DNA from: Aurelia coerulea
Lineage: Eukaryota > Cnidaria > Scyphozoa > Semaeostomeae > Ulmaridae
Reading direction: 5' to 3'
Length of the DNA stretch: 64,000 bases
Assembly (NCBI GenBank): GCA_039566865.1
Contig: CM076949.1
Location: 3,811,001 to 3,875,000, forward strand
The notes below the pieces were generated by a model that worked only from the letters and a program-made list of their open reading frames with translations, made no database searches and was not told where the DNA came from. A program made the translations under genes and the position numbers. Below are positions 26,407 to 38,000 of the stretch, one piece after another; the stretch's first letter is position 1, and each line of letters starts with the position of its first letter.

Positions 26407-27570
26407 CAATAGCCAGGCACATATCTTCCATGCATACTTTGCAAACTTTGTCAGTCTGGTGCGTGCTGGACCGCTGGACATTGCGCCTATAACAATGAAA
26501 ACTATAGAAACAAAGTGCTCTGTGCACTGGACATGTCTGGCAAAGAAGACTTTCTTCCCATACCGGTGACTTTCAATTAATGAAATCTCAGATAAATTTT
26601 ATAAACTGAATAGGCCTAGTGAATTTCTTGACAAGACAACGATGATTAAATAAATGTTGATCATACATCTACTATCTATTTATGATGCTCAAAAAGCCTA
26701 AAATCATTAATTAGAATTCAATAGAATTCATCATAGTTAGTAGTACGACGAGCTCTGATGTTGTCCGAAATTGTTCAGTAAAATGAATACATAATAAAAT
26801 CAAACGAATACGAAGTGGTATGCTATGCAAGTTCCAATCAACGAAACGAAATCCTTGCCCGTTTCACCGTTCGGACTCAAGATCTTGTCCTTGTTACAAA
26901 CCATTGAACAACAAAATCTACAGTACAAAATAAGCTTCCTTACAATTCAACAATCTTCTTTCTTTCTTGACTTTCACCTTTCTGCAGCTAGACTGTGTAT
27001 TCGGATAAAAAGGACAAAACAAATAGCACGTTTCGCAACCAAAGTAACTGAATAAATACAAACTGAAAACCACAAATTTCCATTGGATCGAGGTCAAATG
27101 AGCTATCTCTGCGGAGGAATATCTAATCGAGGCTAAATCAGCTCCAGATACTTTTCTGGGAAAGAATTGGAAGTTAATTTTTGCGATAATTTTCACTTTC
27201 GCGTATCTCAAAAATTGCACAAATTTGACAGCCACTTCCAAGTTTCTATTGATTCTACTATTTCCATTCCATTGCCGCAGCAGTAAAGGCTAGCAAACCG
27301 CAAAATTTAGGCCAGTCTCTTGGCATGGAGCTAACAAATCAACATATCCTTATTCCTAATAACATGCATTTCTAGTATTGAGGGAATAAAATTTCGCGGA
27401 TTTGCTAAAAAATAAAACGCGAAAGCGAAAAACCGCGAAAAAGTTTGGAATCGAGGCTCAATGGCCTAGCCACAACAAATGTGCGTGACCATCACGAGAA
27501 TTTCTTCCTGTCCACGTCTGCTGTGTCCTTTCTCCTTTGCTTTGAACAACAACCCAAGCCAAGCAGCATC

Positions 27571-30500
27571 ATGTCGTCAAAAAGAGCTCTTCATTTTGTT
27601 TTCAAGATTGCAAACAGAAAAGCAACTGCAGACTTCTACAGAAATGTTCTCGGAATGAAAGTTTGTATAAAATGTCTAACAACATCAACAACATAAGAAC
27701 AAGTAAACTTCCAAAAAAAGGCCCACAACATTTTATAATAATCCTATGATGGGTCCAAATTTGTAGCTACAGATTCAACAAGATGTTATTTTTCTAAAGG
27801 CAATCTGTATTTTTTAGTACCTACTCAGTTTTACTTGTAGATTGTAATAGAATAGGTGGATAAGCATACTTAACTTCCACAAATATTCGTGGATGGGATG
27901 AATCCACAAAAAATTACTCTTGAAATCCATTGATTGTGATATCTTTATGTAATCTTTACAACATATAAATGTTTTCCCTGTTTCTCTACAAAATCCAAAC
28001 GTCCAGCTTCAAATACTCTTCAAATTAACTTTTCTTTTTGAGAAAGATAATGGAACATCTTGTGTGATGTCCAGACGGAGAAGTTTGCAACGTGCGCACG
28101 GAAGATGCGCGCCTGGCTATTGTTTTTAGAAGAATGGTTCTATTGTTGTTCCTTAGTTATACATGAAATTGCGCGCGGAAGATCTTCCGCGCGCACGACA
28201 AAGATAGCAGTCTGGTGTGGTCTCAGGCCTATCAAGAAAACTGTAAAATTATCATTTTGAAAGAAGTTTGATTACTTTACATGACCCAGTCCCTTAACAT
28301 CAATTTCTTTTTTCAGATACTGCGACATGAGGAATTTGAAGAAGGCTGCAAAGCTGCATGTAATGGGTAAGAAAAATTCTCATACAATGAAAAGTTATTG
28401 TTTGGTACAGAATTTTCAAAATTACATTTAGTAACAGAAACATTTACTGAAATTGTTGTCTTTGAACAGCTTATCACCACCAGATATTATCCAAAAGAAA
28501 AAAATGAAACACCACTATACAGTGCACCATACTGTATTATGGTTTTATTTTTTCTGTCAGATCTTAAAACCAACAATGTGATGTGACCAGCGTCAGATGA
28601 AAATAGATGGTTAAGTTACTGAACGCTATTTTAAAAAACTTTATGCTGTGAACCGCATTTTTCAGAATATCTGTATACATGTATGTTTTAATGATGTAAG
28701 AATAACTTTGGTCAGATTTTTTTCATACCTCAATCTTGCCATTCTGTCTTATGCTGTACATTCTTTCTCTGTGCAAAAGTCAGGATTATTTCCACACTCT
28801 TCATACAGCACAGGGCTTAATCAAATTAATTTTACAAGAATTTTCAAGAATTCTACACATTGTGATAAGTATTCTTGAGCAATATATTCAACACTCAATA
28901 AGAGAAGTCTTTGGCAGCAAAACCATTAATGTGTACAAGGTGTGTGCTGTACTGTACACATTGCAAGACCTATAATTGTGACATTAAATCAACCTGATAT
29001 TTTGTGCTAATATTCAATGCCTTCCACTAACAAGCTTCAAAAGCATCAAACTGAATATTTTCTGGTGATATTTTCCACAGACCATATGATGGTAAATGGA
29101 GCAAATCAATGGTTGGGTATGGTCCAGAAGATAATCACTTTGTGGTTGAGTTGACTTACAATTATGGTATCAAAGAGTACAAGGTCGGAAATGATTTCCA
29201 GGTAGGAGCTCTATCTTAAATGGCAAGTTTCTTTCTCCATGAAGAAGAATTTGTCAAAGCCAAGGAAAAATTTTTGTAAAGCCAAGGGAACTTCTTTTAG
29301 AACCTCTCAAGATTTCTTCAATCAGAATGTGATAGTGTATTAAAGGTTCTTGTGATGTACTGTATGTTGAGTGAGTGAGTGAGTAATTGTATTTAACGTG
29401 CCTAGCCTGCGAAAGTCTCGAGATGACTTGTTTCCAGCAGGGGACACGGGTTATACATAACCTTTCACTTTTTAGGCACATACACTTGCTATTCTCGCAA
29501 GGTATGGGTTTCTGCGCTTGGCGCAGGGGGGCCCATCAGGGCGACCCCGGTCCTTCCTCTCGATGTGACCACACCTCGTGATTCCTTTTGCCTTTGCCTG
29601 GAATTACAGAGAGTTAGCAGCTCTCCTCACACTTTCGCAGCAAGTATGACCCTGGTAGGATTCGAACCCACGACCTTGCGGTTGTGAGTCCGGCGCCTTA
29701 ACCACTGGGCCAACCTCATGTTCATGTCTTTGTAGAACTCGGCAACTGAAAGGCTGCTTGGCAGTGTTTCATTTGTTGAAAACAAATCTACTTTGCAAAG
29801 ATGGAGTAAACTACAGTATACAGTACAGTACTGTACAGTGACAAACATTTGCAATAGAAATATTACTTTGCTTTGAACTACTAACCAACACATTTGTATA
29901 AAATTCCTGTTTTTATTTTATATTTGTATAATCATTTGTTCATAGGGTTTAACTGTTTATTCAAAAGATATTATTCCAAATGCCAAAAAATTCAATTATC
30001 CATTTTCTGAAGTTGGTGATGGCAAATATCTGCTCAATGCCCCTGATGGTTACAAGTTTCATGTGCATGATAAAGAAATGAGTGGGAATGGTAAGCAATA
30101 AAAATGTTATTTGATTTGAATGAGCTGTATTTGAAGATGTTTATTTTGTACCAGGAAATTTAAACCAGATTTTGTAATTTTCCAATGAGAATTTGTGAAA
30201 ATTTAAGCTGCTCAAAATTTACTTATTTCATTAGTCACAATTTAATTTGCAGTAGGTTAATAATGTGAGAATCATTGAAAAATGAATAAATCTTATGGAA
30301 ATTTAATGCACCAAAAGTACTTAAAGAAAGTCATTCTCTGAAATTATGAACCTTCCATATGATCATGAGAAATGATTCTACAGTATGTACACAGTAACAA
30401 AATAAAACGTTTTCAATACATTACAAAACTGACTCTTTCTTTCTCTCCTTTGCTAAAGATCCAGTTCAGATTGTCAGCCTTGGTGTGTCAAATCTACAGA

Positions 30501-33500
30501 AGTCTATTGGTATGTAGTCCTACTATGTGCTTTGTTAAAAATCCAAAATAATATTTTTATCATGCAATATTATTCTGCCAGGATCAAGAGTTTTCAGAAC
30601 AGAATATAAGATTATGTACTGTAGGTATGTATGTATGTATGTATGTATGTATCATTTGCCACAATTACAAGTATTTACAAGTTATATAATATAAAAATAG
30701 ATACAATACAATATATAATGTTAAAAACGTAAAGGAAAAACACCCCTAATTACAGTGGCAGGGATAGCATTAAAAGGTCAAGATGACCTTAATTCCATAA
30801 TGGTCCCCTTAGAGGTGAAGGTTTATAACCTGGCTTAGTAGAGGTTTATAATCAAATCTGCACATTGGTAATGGCAGTCTGAAGATATGAAATTGAATTA
30901 TATGCTATGTATTCTTCAGACAAAAAGTCTTCCTGTTGGTAAAGGGTTTCCATTGGATGTAAAATACACAAAGATCAATAATGTGGAAATACTAGCAAAT
31001 GTTCTTTAAGCCATACTATCAATCAAATAGCCAACTGCTCATTTGCCATTTAATTTTCATGGTCTGTAAGACTCAAACTAATTGAAGGATTAAATTTCAG
31101 ATTATTGGAATGGAATTCTTGGGATGAAAATTTCAAACCAGTCAGAAAAGTCAGCATTACTGACCTTTGCTGAAAATCAGGTTTGTAATAATTTAGCTGT
31201 TCATTAAATAAAATTTTCAGTTGCTTTTGTGTTACATTTTATGCAGTGAAGAAATCAAGAGATTTTAGTTCAATCTGGTGGAATAATTAGAGTCTTTATT
31301 AAGTCTTTATTATCTGTTTTACCAAACAAATGTTTGGCACTTAAAAAAGGTCTCAGTTTCTTCGTGTCTTCCTCCTTCACCTATCTTAGCAAACTATAGC
31401 AAGTTAGGGTTAGTAGCTTTTAAGATGAAGGTTTACAAAAACTATACAGAATGACTAAATGCAAGAATGTATTTGATCAAATCAAAGGTAATAGCTGTAA
31501 ATTCTAAACTATGGAGTAGGCGGACGCAAAGAAACAGACACATTTTTGGCACATTGAGGCCTTTCGAGCCTATGTTCTAATCAAAGTACGACTTCTATGA
31601 TTTAATAAAGTTAGGGTAGATTTTCTGTTATATACAAATCATGTAACATGAAGAGATGACATATTGATTTACATACGTCATTGTCTGTTAACCGGGTTCA
31701 CTAAGTCCATACAATTCACTAAGGCATGACCGCGTTTGAATAATCTGTCTTCGTAGTCCAATAAATTTGAGTCACTTAATTTCGTAAAGGCATACTTTGA
31801 AAAATGGTACTTTCAGGTTCTTATTCGTTTGTGCGCAATTGAACACCATGTCTCGGAAAATTGCAACTCGATACTCCGCTTCTTAATTCCGATATATGAT
31901 TGTTCATTCGTTGTCTTAAATTGGTTGTTTGTCCGATGTAGTTCATACTACCATTAAGGTTACACGATAGGAAATATACAGTATGATGTTCTTCTTATCA
32001 TACCCTTTCATAATTGCCTTTTTTCTGCCCCTTTCAGTGCAGCCTTGAACTCATCCAGCTAGAAGGACCCGTTGATCATGCAACTGCATTTGGCAGAATC
32101 GCATTCGCTTGCCCTGGTAAAGATCTTCCAGGAATTGAACAAAAGGCCAAAGATACAGGAAACACAATTTTGACACCATTTGTCAGCTTGGATACACCTG
32201 GTAAAACCACTGTTCAAGTTGTCATCTTGGCAGACCCAGTAAGAATTTTATCAACTGTTTCTACATGTGTAGCTAGACGCCGCAGTTGTGCTTGATTCCC
32301 ATAGCTTTGTTCTTTTGCGGAGGAAAACATTATTTACTACTATGGAGGAGCTTCCGCAGAACTATGAAGTTATTCCCCTGCAGGTACATTGTAGTTGCAG
32401 CGCTCCTCCATAGAAGCACACTAGCAGTGTCTATGTATGTATGTATGTTTCATTTGCCACAATTACAAGTATTTACAAGTTATATAATATAAAATAGATA
32501 CAATACAATATATAAGGTTAAAAACATAAAGGAAAAACACCCCTAATTACAGTGGCAGGGATAGCATTAAAAGGTGAAGATGACCTTAATTCCATAATGG
32601 TCCCCTTAGAGGTGCTGGTACAACGAAAAATGTAAGAAAAAATATATACAAAACTGTAGTTTGTTTTCGGTATAAAACATGGTTTATAAGACCATACCAT
32701 GATCGGGAGAGATGATGACAAGTCTTAATAGAAGACATATATGTCATCTTCCTCTTTTTGTATGTTTTGGAAAAAGTTCTCTTTGATCTTATGTTTGAAT
32801 GTGTTGATATTTTTTGTTGATTTAATCTCTGATGAAAGACCATTCCATGTTTTGGGCCCTAGATAAGATAGACATTTTTGTATAGACATTCTAGCTACCT
32901 ATGATTTCTACTGCCTTTTGGATACTTTATTCTTGGTTATTTTGTTCCGTTATTTAGTGCCTCTATCTAATTCTTAGTCTATAAACAGCCTGGATATATT
33001 GGAAAATTACAATTACGATTACAATTACCGGACAATTACACAATTCTTCAAAACAACTTGGGAATTTAGAAATAAACCCCTTTTTGTCGATTTAGGCTGT
33101 TCATAAATACGAATTTTACTACGAATCTTAATTCTTAAAAAGACGAGGAAACAGCCCACCGAAAATTGAACATATCGAATAGTATTTTGGCCAAAGATTA
33201 AAACATTGAAGTGTTCGAATTGGTAAATGGAACTCTCTAGCATTTCTACGCATTTTCTAGACTGACTTGCAACGCATTTTTAGTGAGTTATTGCCTCCAA
33301 ATGGAAGGGTAATCGTTTCATTCCATCAAAATGTGTTAGGACATGTCCATAGGTGCGAACCAAATCTCATATCGAGGTAGAAACAGTTTCGACGTTTTTT
33401 CCGTCACATTTCTAATACTTTTCTAGCGTCTTTTGAGCATTACTGAAACTGCCGTTATTAGATGTAACTGAGAATTGGTTTATCATTTTCCCATTCCAGG

Positions 33501-34248
33501 ATGGCCATGAAATATGTTTTGTTGGAGATGAAGGCTTCAGAGATTTGTCGCAGGTTGATCCTGCAAGTGACAAACTTCTTGATGAGGTAAATAATGATTA
33601 GAACTAGTAGTAAATAATATTTAACAACTAGGGATTGCTATTCCTATCTTAATTTTGGCGAGTTATTGTTTCATGCTGCATCGTGGTTAAACTAAAGTAC
33701 GTTAAACACAAAAAGATAACCCTGCGAAGAAGGCCAAGCGAACACTGATAAAATATCTCTATTCAAAATATAATATTCTTAGAATAAAATTCAAAAGAGG
33801 CTTTATCACCTGACTTGAAGTGGCGTAAACAGGCCTCGACAAGCCTTCGCCGAATTTGTCTATTGGAGAGGCAATAACTCTGCCAATCCTAGAGATATTT
33901 TAACCGGCATCCAAACTTGTACACCCAAACATCTAGAGAGTAGATTGCTTTGAAAAAATTCGGGGAATCTCAAGCAGTTTTTTGTCCTGGTTGCGTTTTA
34001 TGAAGGTAGGTAGGATTTCGTAAAATCTTCACGGGTTTCTTTTGTCTCCTTCGCTGTTTAGCCGTCTGATTGGTCCGTGAAAATGAGGCTTTGGCGGTTT
34101 CGACCATATGCCACGAGCAATCGGCTATGTACGAAGAATGATTCCTATGCTGTTCTTTTCAAAGTAACATTGTTTCTTCCAGGCAATGGAAAAAGACAAA
34201 AGCGATGAATGGTTTGCGAAAAAGAAGGAAAGAGCAACTAAAAGTTAA
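27571..34248 (+). CDS. GLOD4: Glyoxalase domain-containing protein 4, complete
   Basis: GLOD4 belongs to the vicinal-oxygen-chelate (glyoxalase I-like) family, with two tandem VOC domains; its substrate is unsettled. Nine exons: 27571-27660, 28317-28366, 29081-29201, 29946-30090, 30459-30509, 31101-31180, 32038-32238, 33500-33586, 34183-34248. All junctions keep phase and total 891 nt, or 296 residues, close to the vertebrate length. The N-terminus [19 protein letters not shown] and the first-domain YRNVLGMK are typical. [20 protein letters not shown], the second-domain [19 protein letters not shown] and [20 protein letters not shown] follow in family order. It ends with a Lys-rich tail and TAA. 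Two donors (27661, 31181) are GTTTGT, slightly non-standard. Introns carry a SINE, LINE tails and an antisense Penelope remnant. Confidence 0.95.
28066..28262. repeat. Repeat with GCGCGCGGAAGATCTTCCGC core (older host element)
   Basis: Its parts match, in reverse complement, the sequences on either side of the insertion at 26090-26406 (TTATACATGAAATTGCG and the GCCTGGCTATTG segment). It lies in GLOD4 intron 1. Confidence 0.6.
29374..29715 (-). mobile_element. tRNA-derived SINE, copy 2
   Basis: On the minus strand it starts with a tRNA-like head (TGGCCCAGTGGTTAAGGCGC as box A region, GGTTCGAATCC as a perfect box B). It continues with the body shared with 16003-16234 and ends in a (CTCA)n tail, seen on the plus strand as GTGAGTGAGTGAGT. 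It lies in GLOD4 intron 3. A genuine tRNA gene is unlikely, since the head runs into SINE body rather than an acceptor stem. Confidence 0.8.
30625..30835 (-). mobile_element. LINE 3' end with (TACA)n tail, copy 1
   Basis: A GTAT microsatellite followed by about 180 bp that is nearly identical to 32436-32614. Read on the minus strand this is the 3' UTR and simple-repeat tail of a non-LTR retrotransposon, heavily 5'-truncated. It lies in GLOD4 intron 5. Confidence 0.65.
31530..31990 (-). pseudogene. Penelope-like element remnant (GIY-YIG domain), antisense in GLOD4 intron 6
   Basis: The minus strand from about 31975 reads [20 protein letters not shown], then [14 protein letters not shown] and a short tail to a stop. 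This is the GIY-YIG endonuclease signature of Penelope-like retroelements with the Y..NYIGQT and RxR...H pattern. About 250 bp downstream, GATTAGAACATAGGCTCGAA resembles the degenerate hammerhead-type motif of these elements. The reverse transcriptase domain is absent. Confidence 0.7.
32436..32900 (-). pseudogene. LINE 3' end with C-terminal coding remnant and (TACA)n tail, copy 2
   Basis: On the minus strand the segment encodes [20 protein letters not shown] followed by FKHKIKENF..., the usual C-terminal tail of many non-LTR polyproteins (WN.LP.EI...FK.KLK). A stop, a 3' UTR shared with 30652-30835 and a CATA tail follow. It lies in GLOD4 intron 7. Confidence 0.7.
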
Positions 34249-35065
34249 TGCTTTCTCATTGACGAAGCAGAATCCAAAAACCATTTGGACAACAATCTCA
34301 TGTAACTCGTATTTATCCAATAAATAGATGATTTGAACAAGGCAATAACAAGAGGGATGTAATTTGATCAGTTCAAACTGAAACATTTAGAATATCAGCA
34401 CAAATGCTTATTTACAAAATTTTTACTTTGACAAATTTCATTCATATATCGCAATAGCATTATTTATATGATTCAATCAAACCATATCTTAAACTGAAAC
34501 CATTTTGAAATGGTAAAACCTTCAAATGATTCCATGCAATGCAATTTGTGACATTAGAATGATGTAAAATGTATCTTGTTGTAGTTTGACTAGCATTATT
34601 TTTGTTTCTGGTGTTGGGTATTTTTTTAGACAAGAAATGAACACAGGAAAATTAGCAATGAGCTTTTTTTATAATAATGGGTCTTTTCTTTCATACGCAA
34701 TTAGCTTCTTAGGGAAAAGCAGAAAAAGTCAGGCAAGTACACAGTAGTTGTTTTGTACTCAGTCATCAAGCATGTTCATCTTTTGACAAAATACCAAAAC
34801 TTTATTAATATTTACCAACAACTCTAGGCAGTTCCAATTTTCAAAATCAGTAATTTTAATCAGCTGACCACTTTGTGATTTGTTCGCAAGTAATAAATTT
34901 CAGCACCCTTCTTCCTTCTTTCGGGTTACTTTTGAAAAGCGTCATTTTGCGAGCCAGTAGGAATTGAATTTGATTCATGGTTCATCATCATTCTAGGATC
35001 AAGTCATCTTGCTTTGCCGACAAAATTTAAGCATGCTAAAATTATCGAAATGGATCGCAATTAAT
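34249..35065. other. GLOD4/TANGO2 convergent 3' spacer
   Basis: About 0.8 kb between two stop codons. It holds the GLOD4 poly(A) signal and, on the minus strand, an AATAAA at 34806-34801 that could serve TANGO2. No repeat with clear ends was seen. Confidence 0.55.
34319..34324 (+). other. GLOD4 poly(A) signal
   Basis: AATAAA 70 nt after the TAA stop, well placed for GLOD4 mRNA. Confidence 0.6.
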
Positions 35066-38000
35066 TTAGGTTTCCAATTGAAAATCAAACCTGTTTGTCT
35101 GCCATTTTGGATCATCAATGTTCTTTGGATCTTTCATCGACTTCTCAATAAACGTGACTTGATGTTGATCATCTACCAGTACAATCGTTATTGTTCTAAA
35201 AGTTAAAAACGGTTTTTACTACAACGAGTACTCGTTAGCAGATGAAAATTCGAACGGACGAAAATTAGTACGCTTAAATGCGTTTACACGGTACCGTACT
35301 AAAATTAGTTCACTTCGGCTTCCCGTTTACACGAGACCAATTGAGCTATATTTGTCGTAAAGCAACAGCTTTCTAACCTATTAGTTGCCTGGGCTGGTAA
35401 CAAAGAGAGCATGCCAATTAGTACAACAAGCACACCAAAGAAAGGAAAAAAGCAGGCAGTCATCATGATTACGCCTCATATTGAATTAAGAGCACCCTCG
35501 TTTGGAATCCGTACTAATATTCGTACGGGAAATGCGTTTACACAGTTGCAGCATTTAATACCATTCAAAAGTTCCCCCTCTTTAAACGAGATCACTATGT
35601 AATCAGGACAGTGGCCTTATAATAGCGGGCTGTTAACAGACCGGCGAATGACGGGTAGCACAACTTTTTGAAAGGTTTATTGTTTACGAGCCAATCACTG
35701 ACGGTTATTTGCGAGATTGAAAGTCAAAATCCCCATGATACTGTTTCAGACAAAATATGATTCAATAGATGATTACGCTAAAGATGGCGGCAAGGAACTT
35801 TTCACCAAGATGCATTGCGTTCTAATCACGATTCTTTAAAGATTCTATAGGAATTCAATTAAAGAATGCAGTGCATCATGGTAAAAAGTTCTTCGCCGCC
35901 ATCTTTAGCGCAATCGTCCATTCCAATGAATAGAATGGTGACAGCAGAGGATGCGAATTGTACGAATCTTTTCATTCATTTCAACTACACGTATTTTTTA
36001 TAAGAAACAGCTTACAAGAAACAGTAGCCTCAATTTTTCGAAAGTTAAGAAACAGCCCTACTTGAATTTAAAAAGCTCAGAAACTTTTTTAATTTGCAGT
36101 TTTAATTTTCCAAGGGCACTCAAAAATGTTTTGACACTGTACAGTTATAGCAACTGTTTGGACATTATTTTGAGTGCGAATTATGTTATTTACTTGTTTT
36201 GAAATCTTACTAAGTAATTTGAGAGCCTTCTTGACAAAACTAAACTAACTCTACACTTTCGGCATGAAAACTATAAGAAAAACGTAAGAAACTTTTGGTA
36301 GCAAAATGGCCCACAAATTTTAAGAAACTGCCTACCAGCCCCGGGCCTTAGTTTCTCATGAAAAAATATGTGTACTGCAGTGTATCTAGAGTATTCATGG
36401 CTTCCACTAGTCCATATTTTATATGACTCCACTTATTTTCTGTCTCCCTTACTTAGGCCGCTATTGCTTACAGGTTAAAACCAAGCTTATTAGGTTGGTT
36501 AAGCAATGCTACCCCAATCTTAAATTGGAAGTCAGTTTTACTTCTCCTAAGCGCATGTCTTCCCTTTTCCAATTTAAGGACAAGCTCCCCTCACTCATTT
36601 GCTCCTGTGTTGTTTACCGTTATAGATGTCCTAGCTGACACGTCTTGCACTATGGGAAAACAACCCGTAATCTTGTTGTTCGATGCAGAGAGCACTTGGG
36701 AATCAACAAAGCAAGTCAGAAGATAAAGACTATCTGCCATTGGGGACCATATTTCTAAGTCTGGCCATGATGCGTCCCTTGAGAACTTCCAAATCTTCAG
36801 CAGGACTGACAATTCTTTTGACCTCCTTTTTCATGAGGGCCTTTTAATTCTACGCGATCGTCCTGTCCTTAATGCACAAGTGTTCTCTATTCCCCTGGCA
36901 CTGTTATAATCTTACCTGTTTACCCTATTTACCGTCTGCTAAATTCCCCCCCGGTATGGTTTCCTTTACTTTTAGTCCCTCGTGTATATATTCCTTCTCC
37001 TTCTACGGTATTGCCCTTTTATGGTGTTCTTTGTTACTGTTCTTATTTAAGGGCGATACACGCCCACTTTTACACACGCTGATGATGGATCTTGGAATAG
37101 ATCCGAAACGTTCGGAAAAAATTAACATGGTTTAAGTCAAGTTTATGGTGAACTTCATATTTAACCTGATTTGTGTCTCTCATGTAACCAATGGACTTGT
37201 CTGGAATAGAATGATTGAATAAAATGGATTTGGAATAGAAAGAACAAAACATGAACATGATTCGGTTTATCGTCGTTCTTGCTCTCCGATTCATAATAAA
37301 GCTGCGTTTCCCTACTGATAGCATAGCTTCCAAATCTTTAACTCCACGCAAGAAGGTGGGTGTAAAATTCTGTGATCTATTTCTTCTGTTTGAGTGGCTT
37401 GAAACAAACTTTAGTTACTTGTCTTTAATTCTACCGTTGGACATTTCAAAAGTTTTGAATATTTTTTAAAATTTCAGCGTATGTTGCATTTCAGCCCATT
37501 TGAGGCTGTGACGTCATCAAATTTCTAAATCATTAACCAGATGAGTGACAGACTTTTGCTTGATACCATATTGTAGACATCCGTAAACTATGGTTTTCTT
37601 CGAAATTATTTCATGTTGCTTCAAACAGTTTAGAAATTACGATGGTTTTAAGTTTTTTGAAAATTTTTCTTGAATTCTTGAAAAAGTAGAAAAACACTCT
37701 AATTTTGAAAATATTGAAGATTTCAGAAAAGTCCAACGGTAGAATTATTGAGAAATAGCTGAAGTTTCTTTGAAGTCATTCAGTTCAAAGAAATAAGTAA
37801 CTGAATTTTACACCAGCATTTTTAAAGATTTGGAAGCTATGCTCCTACTGATAGTCCATATTTTCCGCTTAGGCCAAACTTGATTTTCAGACAGTCTGAA
37901 ATTGTAGCGTGCCCGGAGAGGACCCTATTAGTGGCAACACTTTAAAGATATCAAAATATATTACCTTGTGCCATACTGTATTTGTGGTATTTTAACAAAA

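Larger units (their letters stand above)
19225..27570. other. 8.3-kb interval without a recognised gene
   Basis: Contains MITEs at 19723-20139 and 22397-22584, a perfect short palindrome near 21790-21825, a CAA-type microsatellite at 22118-22155, a GAT repeat near 23369 and a nested repeat at 25995-26500. An open frame at 25046-25250 (plus) ends at a donor-like CAG/GTATGG, but I recognise no domain and cannot connect it to other exons. First exons of CaMKK on the minus strand probably lie here. Confidence 0.5.

Noticed and set aside
26918..27241. 107-residue minus ORF upstream of GLOD4
   Set aside because: No recognisable motif, no splice partners; composition fits AT-rich noncoding sequence.
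29630..29715. tRNA gene on the minus strand
   Set aside because: A good B box is present, but the sequence continues into a SINE body shared with 16003-16234 and lacks a closing acceptor stem.
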